Positions 53,179 to 62,044 of a stretch of 64,000 bases of DNA are shown here, piece after piece. Position numbers and translations under genes: made by a program. This stretch comes from CBDBEU01 sp965204565. Its GTDB lineage: Bacteria > Pseudomonadota > Alphaproteobacteria > Rhizobiales > TMED25. The notes beneath the pieces were generated by a model that ran no database searches, was not told where the DNA came from, and saw nothing but the letters and a program-made list of their open reading frames with translations. The stretch covers positions 1,612,001 to 1,676,000 of the forward strand of contig CBDBEU010000005.1 in the NCBI GenBank assembly GCA_965204565.1. Reading direction: 5' to 3'. Within the stretch, counting starts at the first letter, position 1, and each line of letters starts with the position of its first letter.

Positions 53179-55923
53179 TATTCATCCACTCCGTCATGCA
53201 GAGCCGCAGCCTTGTTGCCGCCGCCCCGGCCGGCAGAAGCCGACACCCGCACATCGACCGATGCCTTCCTGATCTGCGCCGCCGCCGCCCGGCCGATTGC
53301 CGTTCCCACAGTCGTTGCGGAGGCGCGCAGTTTCTGTTCCGCCGTATTGCCAGGCTCATTTCCGGTGTCCGATGCCGACGATCTGAGCTTGTTTCCGGCC
53401 CGCTCCGCTCCAGCCTTGAGTGCATCGCCGACACGACCGGCATCGGATACGAAATCGGTGAACGCCTCGCCGATCTCGCGCTCCGCTTTTTCTTCACCGA
53501 TCGGTCGCGGCGTCGGCAATGCCGCACGCTCCCGGAAGGCGGCAAGGGCCGTTCCGAGTTCGCGACCGGCTGCGCTGAGCGACACGGACTGAACAGCCTG
53601 CGTCACTCGATCAAACCATTGCGGGTTCGGTTCGGTCATTCCGGACCCGTCCGATTTCGGCGCATCGGGCTCTGGCGCGGTTGTCTCGGACGGTGCCGGT
53701 TGTTCCGGCTCATCGACAAAGCCGGCCTTTTCGGCGAGCCATTTCATCCAGCTCGGCTGCTCCGGCCAATCGATATCGAATGAGATCAGCTCGCCAAGGG
53801 CATCAAACCTTGTACTGAACCAGTCTGTCAGGTCAGACCAGGCTTCTTCCATGCCGTCAATAATGAGCTCGACGATCAAAGTGCCAAGAGTGAACCGATA
53901 TGTGATTGCCGACCGGATCGCGTTCCCGAGCCACTTGCCGATGCGCCGGCCGGCCGCTTCGACCTCGCCCTTCTCGGCATCGCTGGGCTGCTCCTGCGTG
54001 AACAGGTCGGAAAAGAAATTGTCAACGGCGTCCCTGGCCCTGGCAAGCCGGGCATCAACGCCGGAGAAGTCGAACCAGCGGTCGAACGCGGCCATCGCCG
54101 CCTCGGCGTCTATTCCGATTATCCCGGCGATCTCGTCCACCCAGCCACGAACATCCGAGACAAGGCTTTCCCACTTGCCTGAAATCCATTCGATATCGGG
54201 TGCAAAAGCATCGTAAAAGCCGTCTCCAAAACCCTTCATGAACGCTTTGAAACGCTCCCGGTATTTCCAGAGCAGGAAGACAGCCGCTGCGATCAGGCCG
54301 ACGGTGAGAACGACCGGCCATCCGGCAGCTGCGATCGCCGACAAGGCCACAACGGCAGCGGTGCGCAAACCGGTAAACAGCGTCGTCAGAGCCGTTCCCC
54401 TGCCGAAGGTCGCAAGCATGTGCAATCCCGCCAGTGCGCCCTTGATCCGCCCGGGTGCGATCGATGCCAGAAACCAGCCGGCAGAACGGGCCAGACGACC
54501 GAATATCCGGCCGGCGCCGGCAAGCATCCTGATTGGCCCGGCCAATAGCGCCACATTGCGACCGGCGCGGCCAAAGCGCATGAACAGGCCAAGAAACCTG
54601 AACAGTCGCAGGCCGAACGCTGCCCAGAGGAAACCGGCCACGCGCGATGCAATGCCGAAGGCCAGCATTGCGGCTGCGCTCTGCACGAGCACGCTTGCCG
54701 GTTCCGGGTTGGCCTGTGCCCAGGCGGCAAACTGATCGGTTACGCCCCCGACGGTTTCCGCGAGCTTCAGTAGTGGCGGCAGCAACACCGTTCCGATCAG
54801 GATTGCGGTGTGAGTAAGCCGGTTTTTCAGCAGATCGAACTGCCTTGTCGCGCCAGATGCCTGTTTGCGGGCTTCCTCCACAGCCGAGCCGGCGTATGCG
54901 GCCGCATCACCGGTAAGTTCAAAGGCCTGTTTCAGCAGTTCGGGATTGCCGAGGAACTTGGCGAAGTCGTCGGCGAAGTCCTGACCGACCAGGGCGATAA
55001 GGGCTTCCATACCCTTTTTGCTTTCGGCCATTGCCGCAAACAGGTTCCGGATCGCCGCCGCGCCGTCTGTATCCAGGTCCCCCAGGAACTGCTCACGCGA
55101 GGTGCCAAGCGCCTCGAATGCGTCCTCGACACCCTTGGCGTTGGCCTCGACCCGGGTGGCCATGGCGTTGAAGCCGCGCGCCGCTGTCTCGGGTATGATG
55201 CCGGCTGCGATCATCGCCGCGCCAACCGAGCCGGTCTCGATTGCCGTCAAATTGAATATCTTCGCCGCGCCCGCTGCCCGATTGGCAAAATTCGTGATCT
55301 CCGCTGCCTTTGCCGCCATGTTGTTCGACAGGTGATTTGTCGCGTCGCCAAGGGTTTCCAAACCCTCCCGATTGAGGCGATAGACATTGCGCAGCCTGGC
55401 GAAACGCTCGCCGATCTGCGCGCCGGCCATGTCGAAGGCGACGGCTGCGTTGGCCACATAGAGCGAGAAGGCTTCCAGTTCATTGACCGGCACGCCGCCC
55501 TGGGCGGCCTCGGCCATGAGTTCGATAATGTCCTTTGCCGCGACCGGGACAATGGCGCTGGTGTCGAGCGCGAATTTACGAAGCTCCTGAAGCCGCTTCA
55601 ATGGGGCATCGACGACCTTTTCAAGGCCCTTGAATGACTGGTCGGAGTCAGCGGCGAGTTTCACCGGGGCGGCAAGCGACAGCGCCATGCCAAGCGCGCC
55701 GGTAAGGCGGGAACGTGCATGTGAGGCGCGGGCTTCAAGGCGGTTCAGATGATCGCCGAAGGCTCGCTCGTCAAAGCGGGTGGCAAGACCGGATGTGACG
55801 ACCTCTTCCAGGCCGCGACCGAAATCGCGCACGCCCGTGCGCATCCCCTGAAGCGTCCTTTTTGAATTTGGACGCTTCCGCCGAATATCGGTCTATCAGG
55901 GAGACAATGACCGAGACGTTCAT
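53178..55923 (-). pseudogene. Phage tail tape measure protein, one frame break near the start
   Basis: Sets the tail length; about 914 residues when joined. From the ATG at 55923 the text MNVSVIVSLIDRYSAEASKF continues to a frame break at about 55856-55862 (one extra G); the main frame then runs from MRTGVRDFGRGLEEVV for 888 residues. It has an N-terminal TP901-type core (ALDTSAIVPVAAKDIIELMA, FNAMATRVEANAKGVEDAFE), hydrophobic helices around 370-520, and a variable C-terminus. The ATG at 55923 is supported by ATGA overlap with gene E. Re-start at 55844 would give a protein lacking about 25 residues, which may still function. Confidence 0.82.
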
Positions 55924-56111
55924 GGATTGCCGCCTCCGTCGGCTCCAGCTTTCAGAGCACCGGCAATTGCATTCAGAAGCCGGCCATTGTCCCGATCGGT
56001 GGCGGCAAGCGCCTGTTCGTGCCAGAAAGCAAGTTCGTCGAGCTCAAGGTCACCGATCTCCAGCGCGGACCAGCCGAAGCGGCCGGCTATGTCGCCTGGC
56101 CCGAAGAGCAA
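55920..56111 (-). CDS. Phage tail protein GpE-like
   Basis: 63 residues with GWSALEIGDLELDELAFWHEQAL, the pattern of P2 gpE (aromatic residue, then M/L-dL-eL..W...A). In P2-like phages gpE is encoded immediately before the tape measure protein and takes part in tail assembly; this position is kept. Overlaps the chaperone gene upstream by about 25 bases and the tape measure start by ATGA. Confidence 0.7.
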   Translation of the reverse strand: MLFGPGDIAGRFGWSALEIGDLELDELAFWHEQALAATDRDNGRLLNAIAGALKAGADGGGNP

Positions 56112-56512
56112 GGCGCTTGCGTCAATGTCTCGAGCGCGGGGAAAAAATCGGCTAGGGCCCTTCCGATTGCCGGATAATCGGCCGGATCGATCAAAAGGAA
56201 TTGCTCCGGTGTCACGCCAAACAGTTTTGCCAAAGCCGCCGCCAGGGCGTCGAGCTTGTGGGCATCCAGAAGCGAAGCGATCCGACCGACCAGTTCGCTA
56301 TCCCCCGATTTGAGCGCGGCGACCTTGTCCTGCATCCTGTCCCCATCGCCCGACAACAAAATGGTCACGATGTCCTTGCCGAACAGCTTGATCAGTTCCA
56401 GGACGTTGGCGGTCTTCGGGCGGCTGATCGTCAGCTTTGAGATCGCCGCATTGCCCTCCAGTTCGATCGGAAAGGTGAGCCTGACGTCTACCGAGCTTGC
56501 CGCCTTCGTCAT
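56087..56512 (-). CDS. Phage tail assembly chaperone
   Basis: A 141-residue helical protein (RLTFPIELEGNAAISKLTIS, LELIKLFGKDIVTILLSGDG, LAKLFGVTPEQFLLIDPADY) of the tail assembly chaperone type found between tube and tape measure genes. In P2 the equivalent region makes E and E' by a programmed frameshift. Its ATG overlaps the tube stop. Confidence 0.75.
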   Translation of the reverse strand: MTKAASSVDVRLTFPIELEGNAAISKLTISRPKTANVLELIKLFGKDIVTILLSGDGDRMQDKVAALKSGDSELVGRIASLLDAHKLDALAAALAKLFGVTPEQFLLIDPADYPAIGRALADFFPALETLTQAPCSSGQAT

Positions 56513-57042
56513 CCGCCAACCCTCAGGATGCGGCGATGATCGTCACCGACGCCCGTGCCGTTGAGAATGGTCCAGCCGCCAGGCCGGAAATTGAACGCGC
56601 GTATGACCTTCTTGTCGTGCACCTCGGAATACCAGGTCACTGCCGAAAGCATGTGATCGTAGCCGGCCTTCTCGCCGCCCTTCATCTGTTCGGGATCGAT
56701 CTTCATCAGACGGGCCTTGATATCGACCGTCACCTCGATTGCGCGGCCGCTGTCGTCGTGGTCATCGAACAGCGACTTGACCGCCGTGAACGAAGTGCGC
56801 TGCCCCGGCGGACTACCGAACAGCACGTCCATGCCAGGATTGTGCGAGACCAGCTTGAAGGGCAGTTCCAGCTTGTTGGTGATGCCGAGCGGGACCGCTG
56901 TTTCGCCGGTGCCGCCTCCCGGCGTGAAGTCGAAGCTTTTTTCCTCCAGGACCGGAAGCTTCATCTCCTCGATTTCGATGGTCAGCGCCATGGTGTCCCC
57001 GGCAATCAGGGTAAATCCGCGAAGCAGGCGAAGATTGTTCAT
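56509..57042 (-). CDS. Phage major tail tube protein (P2 FII-like)
   Basis: A 177-residue protein of the contractile-tail tube family, with the MALTIEIEEMKLPVLEEKSF start and KARLMKIDPEQMKGGEKAGY plus the closing VRAFNFRPGGWTI-like strand that packs between rings. It lies directly after the sheath gene, the invariant order in P2-like phages. Confidence 0.88.
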   Translation of the reverse strand: MNNLRLLRGFTLIAGDTMALTIEIEEMKLPVLEEKSFDFTPGGGTGETAVPLGITNKLELPFKLVSHNPGMDVLFGSPPGQRTSFTAVKSLFDDHDDSGRAIEVTVDIKARLMKIDPEQMKGGEKAGYDHMLSAVTWYSEVHDKKVIRAFNFRPGGWTILNGTGVGDDHRRILRVGG

Positions 57043-57053
57043 GTCGGTTCTCC

Positions 57054-58286
57054 TTATGCTGCGCGATCGAGACCGGTCAGAATGTCCTCGGCCAGAACGT
57101 TGAAGTAGACCGAGTTGCGGCGGAAACCGAACTGCAGGTCATTGAGCGGCGGCGCTTCCTCGGCGTCGAATTCAACGCGCAGGATGCCGGACCGCAGCGA
57201 CTGGGACGAGTTGCGCGCCTTGTCCCAATAGGCCCGCCCCCCGAGGATGGCGCCGTCTGCCTTTAATTCGTCCAGAAAGATTTGCAGCGACCGGATGATG
57301 GCGATGCCGAGCTGTGCCGACAGGTTTTCGTCCATTACCGAGCGGAACGCCGGTGCAATGGCCTTTTCGATCGCAGCCCGCGTCCGCGTCACGTTGATGA
57401 ACCGCCACAGAGCATCGGACGACGTGGTCTCGCTGCCCCAAAGGATCGTTCCGTTGGCGGCTACCGCGCCGCCTGCGCCCTGAACGGTCACGGCCGGAAT
57501 GATCGTATTGATACGGTTTTCGTTCAGATAGTTGGCCTCATGGCTGGCCTCGCCATCGAAATAGGACACCGGTCGCGATGTGCCGACAATGCCGCCGATC
57601 GCCTGATTGGACGGCGACCAGTACGGTCCACCCCTGTCCTGGTCACGCTTGACAAACAGGCCGGCGACACGCGCCGAGGCAGGCGCAACCACATTGCCCG
57701 CCAGCTTGACGGCCGGCTCGACCAGATAGGTGTACCGGTCGGAGAAATCGGCGCGATAGGCGAGCGCGCTTTCCTTGGTCGTCGCCGGGCAATCGCCGAT
57801 CCTGACCGCCTTCAGCGCCGCTGAGATGCCTTCGAGTTCGGCCATGACCGGGTTCTTGGCGTCGCCCGGCCGCTGCGAAGTGTAACCGGGAACGATCAGA
57901 AGTCCCGGCTCGACACCCGTGTGCCCCTTGGCATAGCGGAAGGCATTGACGCCGGTCATCGCGGCGCTCGACCCGGCCAGATTGGCCAGGGTAGCGTCGG
58001 TATCGACGCCTTCGGCCACGCGGACCAGCACGATGGATGCGACGACACCCTGGTCGCTGATCGCGTCGATGGCCGCCCTGGCGGTTCCCGTTGCGCCGAG
58101 ATCCGCGATCTTGTCGGTGTCGTTGGAGTAGAAGTGAACAGGTTCGTTTAGCGGAAATTTGCTTGCGTCGGCAGCCTCCGCGACTACCGCCATGCCGATC
58201 GGAGACAGATCGGCGGCAGAAATCGGAAGTTCGGTTTTACCGGCGTCAAAGACGCGGACGCCATGGTTGTAAGGGGCTGTCGCCAT
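57054..58286 (-). CDS. Phage tail sheath protein (P2 FI-like)
   Basis: A 410-residue contractile sheath subunit. The N-terminal YNHGVRVFDAGKTELPIS strand, a variable outer domain, RYTYLVEPAVKL, PSNQAIGGIVGTSRPVSYFD, LNENRINTIIP and the C-terminal VEFDAEEAPPLNDLQFGFRR strand, which locks neighbouring subunits, are all present. Length is normal (P2 FI is of similar size). Presence of sheath shows a myovirus-type or tailocin-type tail. Confidence 0.92.
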   Translation of the reverse strand: MATAPYNHGVRVFDAGKTELPISAADLSPIGMAVVAEAADASKFPLNEPVHFYSNDTDKIADLGATGTARAAIDAISDQGVVASIVLVRVAEGVDTDATLANLAGSSAAMTGVNAFRYAKGHTGVEPGLLIVPGYTSQRPGDAKNPVMAELEGISAALKAVRIGDCPATTKESALAYRADFSDRYTYLVEPAVKLAGNVVAPASARVAGLFVKRDQDRGGPYWSPSNQAIGGIVGTSRPVSYFDGEASHEANYLNENRINTIIPAVTVQGAGGAVAANGTILWGSETTSSDALWRFINVTRTRAAIEKAIAPAFRSVMDENLSAQLGIAIIRSLQIFLDELKADGAILGGRAYWDKARNSSQSLRSGILRVEFDAEEAPPLNDLQFGFRRNSVYFNVLAEDILTGLDRAA

Positions 58287-58391
58287 GGTCGATCCTTATC
58301 TTTCTTGCGCCCACCTGGCGCGGGTAGACCTCGCGGCGCATTCGGATTTCACGGTTGGCTTCGCCGATCTGCGTCTGGATCGAGACCGCCA
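58245..58391 (-). CDS. Small phage protein with ReIRMRREVYPRQV motif
   Basis: Starts MAVSIQTQIGEANREIRMRR then EVYPRQVGARK, a short helical motif seen in small proteins of alphaproteobacterial Mu/P2-like prophages. The reading frame overlaps the sheath start by 42 bases and its C-terminus beyond residue 31 looks like read-through of a deletion, so the gene is probably truncated. Confidence 0.4.
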
Positions 58392-58395
58392 TCGG

Positions 58396-58596
58396 CTACT
58401 CCTCCGTCCTGCCGATCGTGTCGCCATTCAGCCCGCGCGTCCGCTCCACCAGATCGAGCGGCCCCTCGGCGGGATTCTCCGCCCGGTCCGGATGGAGGTC
58501 GTAGAAAACCTCTCCGCCGGCATGGCGGAGGATGATCGCGATCCGCGCGCAATCCGCGCGCTCGGTCACACACAGCGCCAGCCCATCCGCGCTCAT
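58396..58596 (-). CDS. Hypothetical small phage protein
   Basis: 66 residues, MSADGLALCVTERADCARIA followed by IILRHAGGEVFYDLHPDRAE. Its ATG overlaps the stop of the corrected gene upstream (ATGA), which supports the start. No family is recognised. Confidence 0.5.
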   Translation of the reverse strand: MSADGLALCVTERADCARIAIILRHAGGEVFYDLHPDRAENPAEGPLDLVERTRGLNGDTIGRTEE

Positions 58597-58870
58597 GCCG
58601 ACACCGCCTTTTCCGGGCGGAACCGATGCCGGTCGATCAGCCGGTAGCCAACCCCCACACGGCCTTGATTTGCACGCCGGACGGCCCCGGCCTCCGACGC
58701 AGATTATGGATCTGGGCATCGACGATCTTCGGATCGGGCCATGGCTCCGGTCGGTCGCTGACGATCACCTGATAGATATGCTCTTTCGCCGCCACCTCAT
58801 GCGCGACCAGGCAGCGGAACACCATCTGCAATTGCGGCGGGAGATAGACGCCCATCGGAAACATCGTCAC
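58593..58870 (-). pseudogene. Phage winged-helix DNA-binding protein, frameshifted
   Basis: Reads MGVYLPPQLQMVFRCLVAHE, VSDRPEPWPDPKIVDAQIHN and LRRRPGPSGVQIKAVWG, the layout of an OmpR-type winged helix (HIYQVI... recognition region, then I...WG.GYRL). After a C5 run on the plus strand (58652-58656) the frame is lost; adding one base restores VGYRLIDRHRFRPEKAVSA and a stop that overlaps the next ATG. The classical GxGYR wing thus straddles the break. Confidence 0.7.
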
Positions 58871-59155
58871 CCAGGACGGCGCCGCGCTTGATCTCGCCGT
58901 ATTTCAGCTCCCATACCTCGCGATAGGTCGAGACGAATTGCGCCCGGTCCAGCACCGACAGATCGTTGCAAAACAGATTTTCGACAATCTCGATCAGCGT
59001 CGCCTCGCCGTCGGCGGAGGCGCCCAGACCATCGATAGGGCGACGGTGAACAGGCCGGATTTCGCACGGCCCTCCGACGCCAGAATGAAGGCCACGGATC
59101 CGCACAGCGTCGCGCCGAGGATCAGAAAAACCGCCAGCGCGATCCAGGCGCTCAT
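58871..59155 (-). pseudogene. Fused remnants: small membrane protein and ParB-like fragment
   Basis: From the ATG at 59155 the minus strand reads MSAWIALAVFLILGATLCGS, a one-helix phage protein. It loses similarity near 59035, and a different frame continues with GEATLIEIVENLFCNDLSVL and DRAQFVSTYREVWELKYGEI, which matches the ParB/Noc-type N-terminal domain (I.IAENL.R.DLS..E.A). Two unrelated genes have been joined by a deletion. Confidence 0.5.
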
Positions 59156-60171
59156 CTCCGCGCCTCCGCTTCGGGCTTCTCCGACCGGTTCATCTGACGT
59201 AGAGCCCGCAAAAGGTCGACAAGCTGAAAGCCGAGCGTTGCCGCTGATCTGAGCGCGAAGTTTCTACCAGCTACAATTAGAGCCTGTGCCCGTTTTGAGG
59301 CCCAACGCCGGGCGTGATGGCAACAACCGTGTTTGCCGGTTGATCCAGCCCCGATCCCGGCCGGGGTTTTGTTCCCGAGGCTCGAGTGGGGCCGGAAGTG
59401 ATTGTAGTCGTGCCGCCAGGCTTCGAGTTCCCGGCGGGCATGGGTCGGGCTGGTGAAGATCGTCTCGTTCAGACATTCGTCCCTGAGCCGCGCATTGAAG
59501 CTCTCGGTGAACCCGTTCTGACAGGGCTTGCCCGGCGCGATAGAGTGCCACTCGACATTGCGCTCCTTTGACCGGCGCCCGATCGCCATGCCGGTCGGTT
59601 CGGTGCCGTTGTCGCTGACGATCGTGCCGGGCCGAGCCATTCGCTCGAAGATCGCCGCATCAGGCTCGCAACCGACCCTTGCGCCGGAGATCGACGTATC
59701 GGCAATCAGGCGCACGCACTCCCGGCTGAAGTCGTCGACCACGGCGAAGGTCCGGAACCTGCGTCCGCAGGCAAAGGCATCCGACATGAAGTCCAGGCTC
59801 CAGCGCTGGTTCGGTCCCTGCGGTAACACCATCGGCGCTCGTGTCCCCAATGCCCGCTTGCGCCCGCCACGGCGACAAACCTGCAAGCGCTCATCCCGAT
59901 GATACAGCCTGCGGAACTTCTTGTGGTTCATGACCCATCCCTCACGGCACGGCAGCCAGTGCAAGCGCCGACAGCCGAACCGGCGGCGCTCGCCGGCCAG
60001 TTCCCTGATACGTGTCCGCGCCTCGGTGTCGTCAGGGCGGCAGCTGATATAGCGCACCGTCGTTCGGTCCACGCCCGGCACCGCGCAGGCGCGACGCCGG
60101 CTCACTTCGAAGACCTCCCGGAGATGAGCCACCGCCTGCCGCCCGGCACCGGGCGTCAGAACTTTTTGCAC
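59152..60171 (-). CDS. IS3-family transposase OrfB
   Basis: Integrase-core transposase, up to 339 residues. Catalytic DDE: Asp in WSLDFMSDAFACGR, Asp in IVSDNGTEPTGMA, Glu in NGFTESFNARLRDECLNE. The stretch after the second Asp (EPTGMAIGRRSKERNVEWHS) deviates from the usual EFTSxA pattern. The last 40 residues (after PAGIGAGS) are read-through beyond the usual end. OrfB is normally made as a fusion with OrfA. Confidence 0.8.
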   Translation of the reverse strand: MQKVLTPGAGRQAVAHLREVFEVSRRRACAVPGVDRTTVRYISCRPDDTEARTRIRELAGERRRFGCRRLHWLPCREGWVMNHKKFRRLYHRDERLQVCRRGGRKRALGTRAPMVLPQGPNQRWSLDFMSDAFACGRRFRTFAVVDDFSRECVRLIADTSISGARVGCEPDAAIFERMARPGTIVSDNGTEPTGMAIGRRSKERNVEWHSIAPGKPCQNGFTESFNARLRDECLNETIFTSPTHARRELEAWRHDYNHFRPHSSLGNKTPAGIGAGSTGKHGCCHHARRWASKRAQALIVAGRNFALRSAATLGFQLVDLLRALRQMNRSEKPEAEARR

Positions 60172-60421
60172 TGATCTCCCTGAGCATTGCGTTGTCCAGC
60201 ATCGAGCCCGCCAGCAGCTTCTTCAGCTGCGCATTCTCCTGCTCCAACTGACGAAGCCGCCGGGCATCGGACACCTCAAGCCCGCCATAGTTCGACTTCC
60301 ACTTGTAAAAGGTCGCCGGGCTGATCCCGTGACGGCGGCACACATCCGCCGTCGGCATCCCCGCTTCCTGCTCCTTCAACACAGCGATCATCTGTTCCTC
60401 GCCAAACCTGCTCCGCTTCAT
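60032..60421 (-). CDS. IS3-family transposase OrfA
   Basis: Helix-turn-helix protein (MKRSRFGEEQMIAVLKEQEA, DVCRRHGISPATFYKWKSNY) followed by a leucine-zipper coiled coil (ARRLRQLEQENAQLKKLLAG). The normal OrfA end would be near 60160: with six A residues in the run at 60163-60167 (minus strand) the frame would stop as AKKF. With five, as here, it reads on for another 42 codons in a wrong frame. Confidence 0.75.
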   Translation of the reverse strand: MKRSRFGEEQMIAVLKEQEAGMPTADVCRRHGISPATFYKWKSNYGGLEVSDARRLRQLEQENAQLKKLLAGSMLDNAMLREISAKSSDARCRAAGGGSSPGGLRSEPASRLRGAGRGPNDGALYQLPP

Positions 60422-60518
60422 ATCGTCCGTCTCCTTGTCAGCGCCGGACGCTCATTATCATTGGAGAAAACCTAAGGGCGCAGACCACAGTCTTTGATGG
60501 AAAGATGGAGTGTTCACG

Positions 60519-60853
60519 ATGGGCTGCCGTCGACGTATCCATTTTACCGATAGCCGGAAGGCAGAGATTTGGGATCGCCGGCAGCGTGGGGAGTCGATGC
60601 GTTCGATTGGCCACGGGCTCGATCGCAACTCATCGTCGATCTTTCCCTTGCTGCCCCGGACGTGTGCTATCCGGCAGCTGGCGCGCGCAAGGTCGCGTCC
60701 AGCATTGGCTCATTGTGATCGAGAGGAGATCTCCGGAGGACTTGGGGCGCAACGGTCCTTTCGTGCGATCGCGCGTCAGCTACGCCGAGCGCCGTGGACA
60801 ATCAGCCGCGCGGTGGAGCGCAATGGCGGCCGCGCCGGGTATCCCGAGGCGAA
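60519..60853 (+). pseudogene. IS30-family transposase, N-terminal fragment
   Basis: Encodes the IS30 N-terminal helix-turn-helix region: MGCRRRIHFTDSRKAEIWDR, RQRGESMRSIGHGLDRNSSS and, after a small frame change, SFRAIARQLRRAPWTISRAV, then ERNGGRAGY. The catalytic domain is missing; the sequence is joined to an ISAzo13-type C-terminus at about 60854. Confidence 0.7.
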
Positions 60854-61240
60854 GAAACCTGTGATCAATGCCGACTGTGGGGGCTCGAACGGGGTGCGTG
60901 TCAGGCTGTGGAAAGTCGAGTTGCAAAAGCTTGCCGACGAGACCGGGCGCACGCTCCAGATCCACCACTATCCGCCCGGCACATCGAAGTGGAACAAGAT
61001 TGAGTACCGCCTGTTCTGTCACATCACCCAGAACTGGAGCGGTCGTCCGCTCACCGACCGCATGACTGTGGTCGAACTGATCGGTGCAACGACAACCAAG
61101 GCTGGCCTCAGGGTCAAATGCGCAATCGACGAGCGGACCTACCAAAAGAGCATCAAAGTCTCCAAACCCGAAATGGACGCACTCAACATTACCGAAGACG
61201 AGTTCCACCCTGAATGGAACTACACCATCAAGCCAAGAAC
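60854..61240 (+). pseudogene. ISAzo13-family transposase, C-terminal fragment
   Basis: Reads VINADCGGSNGVRVRLWKVE, LADETGRTLQIHHYPPGTSK and WNKIEYRLFCHITQNWSGRP (catalytic Glu region), then AIDERTYQKSIKVSKPEMDA and FHPEWNYTIKPR. This is the second half of an ISAzo13-type transposase; the DGGGSNG motif has Cys in place of the first Gly. Confidence 0.75.
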
Positions 61241-61588
61241 TACCGCATCGTCAACGATGTCGATCAGAATCTTGTCCGCCGTCTTGTTCCCGACGCTTTG
61301 GGCGGGCTTCTCGACGAGCTTCCCATGATTCCTTCGCAGCAGGAAATCCCTCTCGGCCGGGCAGCCACCATACCCGTTCCCGTTCGCATCCGCGACCTGC
61401 AAAAGCCGCAGCGCCCGCGTTCGGATGATCCGAGTTTCTGGCACACATGGCTTGGCTGCAAAGGCGCTCCGCCAAACTGGACGCAAGTGGTCAAGACATG
61501 GGAAAAACCAGACGAAGAGGTCCACCAAGCGCAGACCACGGAAAGTATCGCAGGTGACGATATCGACCCAGAACCGAACGAGGCATAG
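61241..61588 (+). CDS. Unrecognised open reading frame, probably truncated
   Basis: Downstream of the ISAzo13 fragment an open frame continues as LVRRLVPDALGGLLDELPMI, IPLGRAATIPVPVRIRDLQK and DDPSFWHTWLGCKGAPPNW to a stop at 61586-61588. The text is protein-like with balanced composition but no family is recognised. The N-terminus is lost at the IS junction near 61215. Confidence 0.4.
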   Translation, partial: YRIVNDVDQNLVRRLVPDALGGLLDELPMIPSQQEIPLGRAATIPVPVRIRDLQKPQRPRSDDPSFWHTWLGCKGAPPNWTQVVKTWEKPDEEVHQAQTTESIAGDDIDPEPNEA

Positions 61589-62044
61589 TTATCGAGAACG
61601 CGCAATTTGACTCTGCTCTTCCGACAAATCCGGCGAAACGAAAAGAGGCAGGGTGATCGGTCAACTGAGAACATCAGACTTCATTTGCGTGGTCTACCTC
61701 AAAATCGGTATTTCATCCGCGGCTTTGCTTTATCTGTATGTGTTCGTTTGTTTTTTCCGGTTGTCTTCCGAGGTCAACCAAAATGGTCCACCTCAAATTG
61801 GATTTTCCCGCAATATCACAACGCCGGTTCCGACGTTTTCACGACCGCCTTCAAATCCTCAAAGTCCTGGATTTCCAGCATTTTCGGGCCGCAATCAAAG
61901 ACCCTTCACAGCCGGTTTGAAGGGTCGTTGAAGGTCGTTGCCGATTTTGCCTTCGACACCGATTTTTCCGTCAAATTCTCAAACCAGATGTCAAAAGGTC
62001 CGGTCCCGCGGCACCCGTTTTCCGAATGTGCGTCCAACTGACTA
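61589..62044. other. No gene recognised
   Basis: Open frames here are short or of low-complexity composition. The region lies before the EpsI-like gene and may include its lost start. Confidence 0.35.

Larger units (their letters stand above)
59152..60480 (-). mobile_element. IS3-family (IS407-type) insertion sequence
   Basis: Almost complete element with OrfA and OrfB overlapping in different frames. It cuts the phage module at its right side. Exact ends were not resolved; the right end lies between 60425 and about 60480. The orfA/orfB junction has an AAAAAG run where IS3 elements normally carry A6G for programmed -1 frameshifting. Confidence 0.8.

Noticed and set aside
54810..55637. 275-codon plus-strand frame
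   Set aside because: Antisense to the tape measure gene, without protein-family features.
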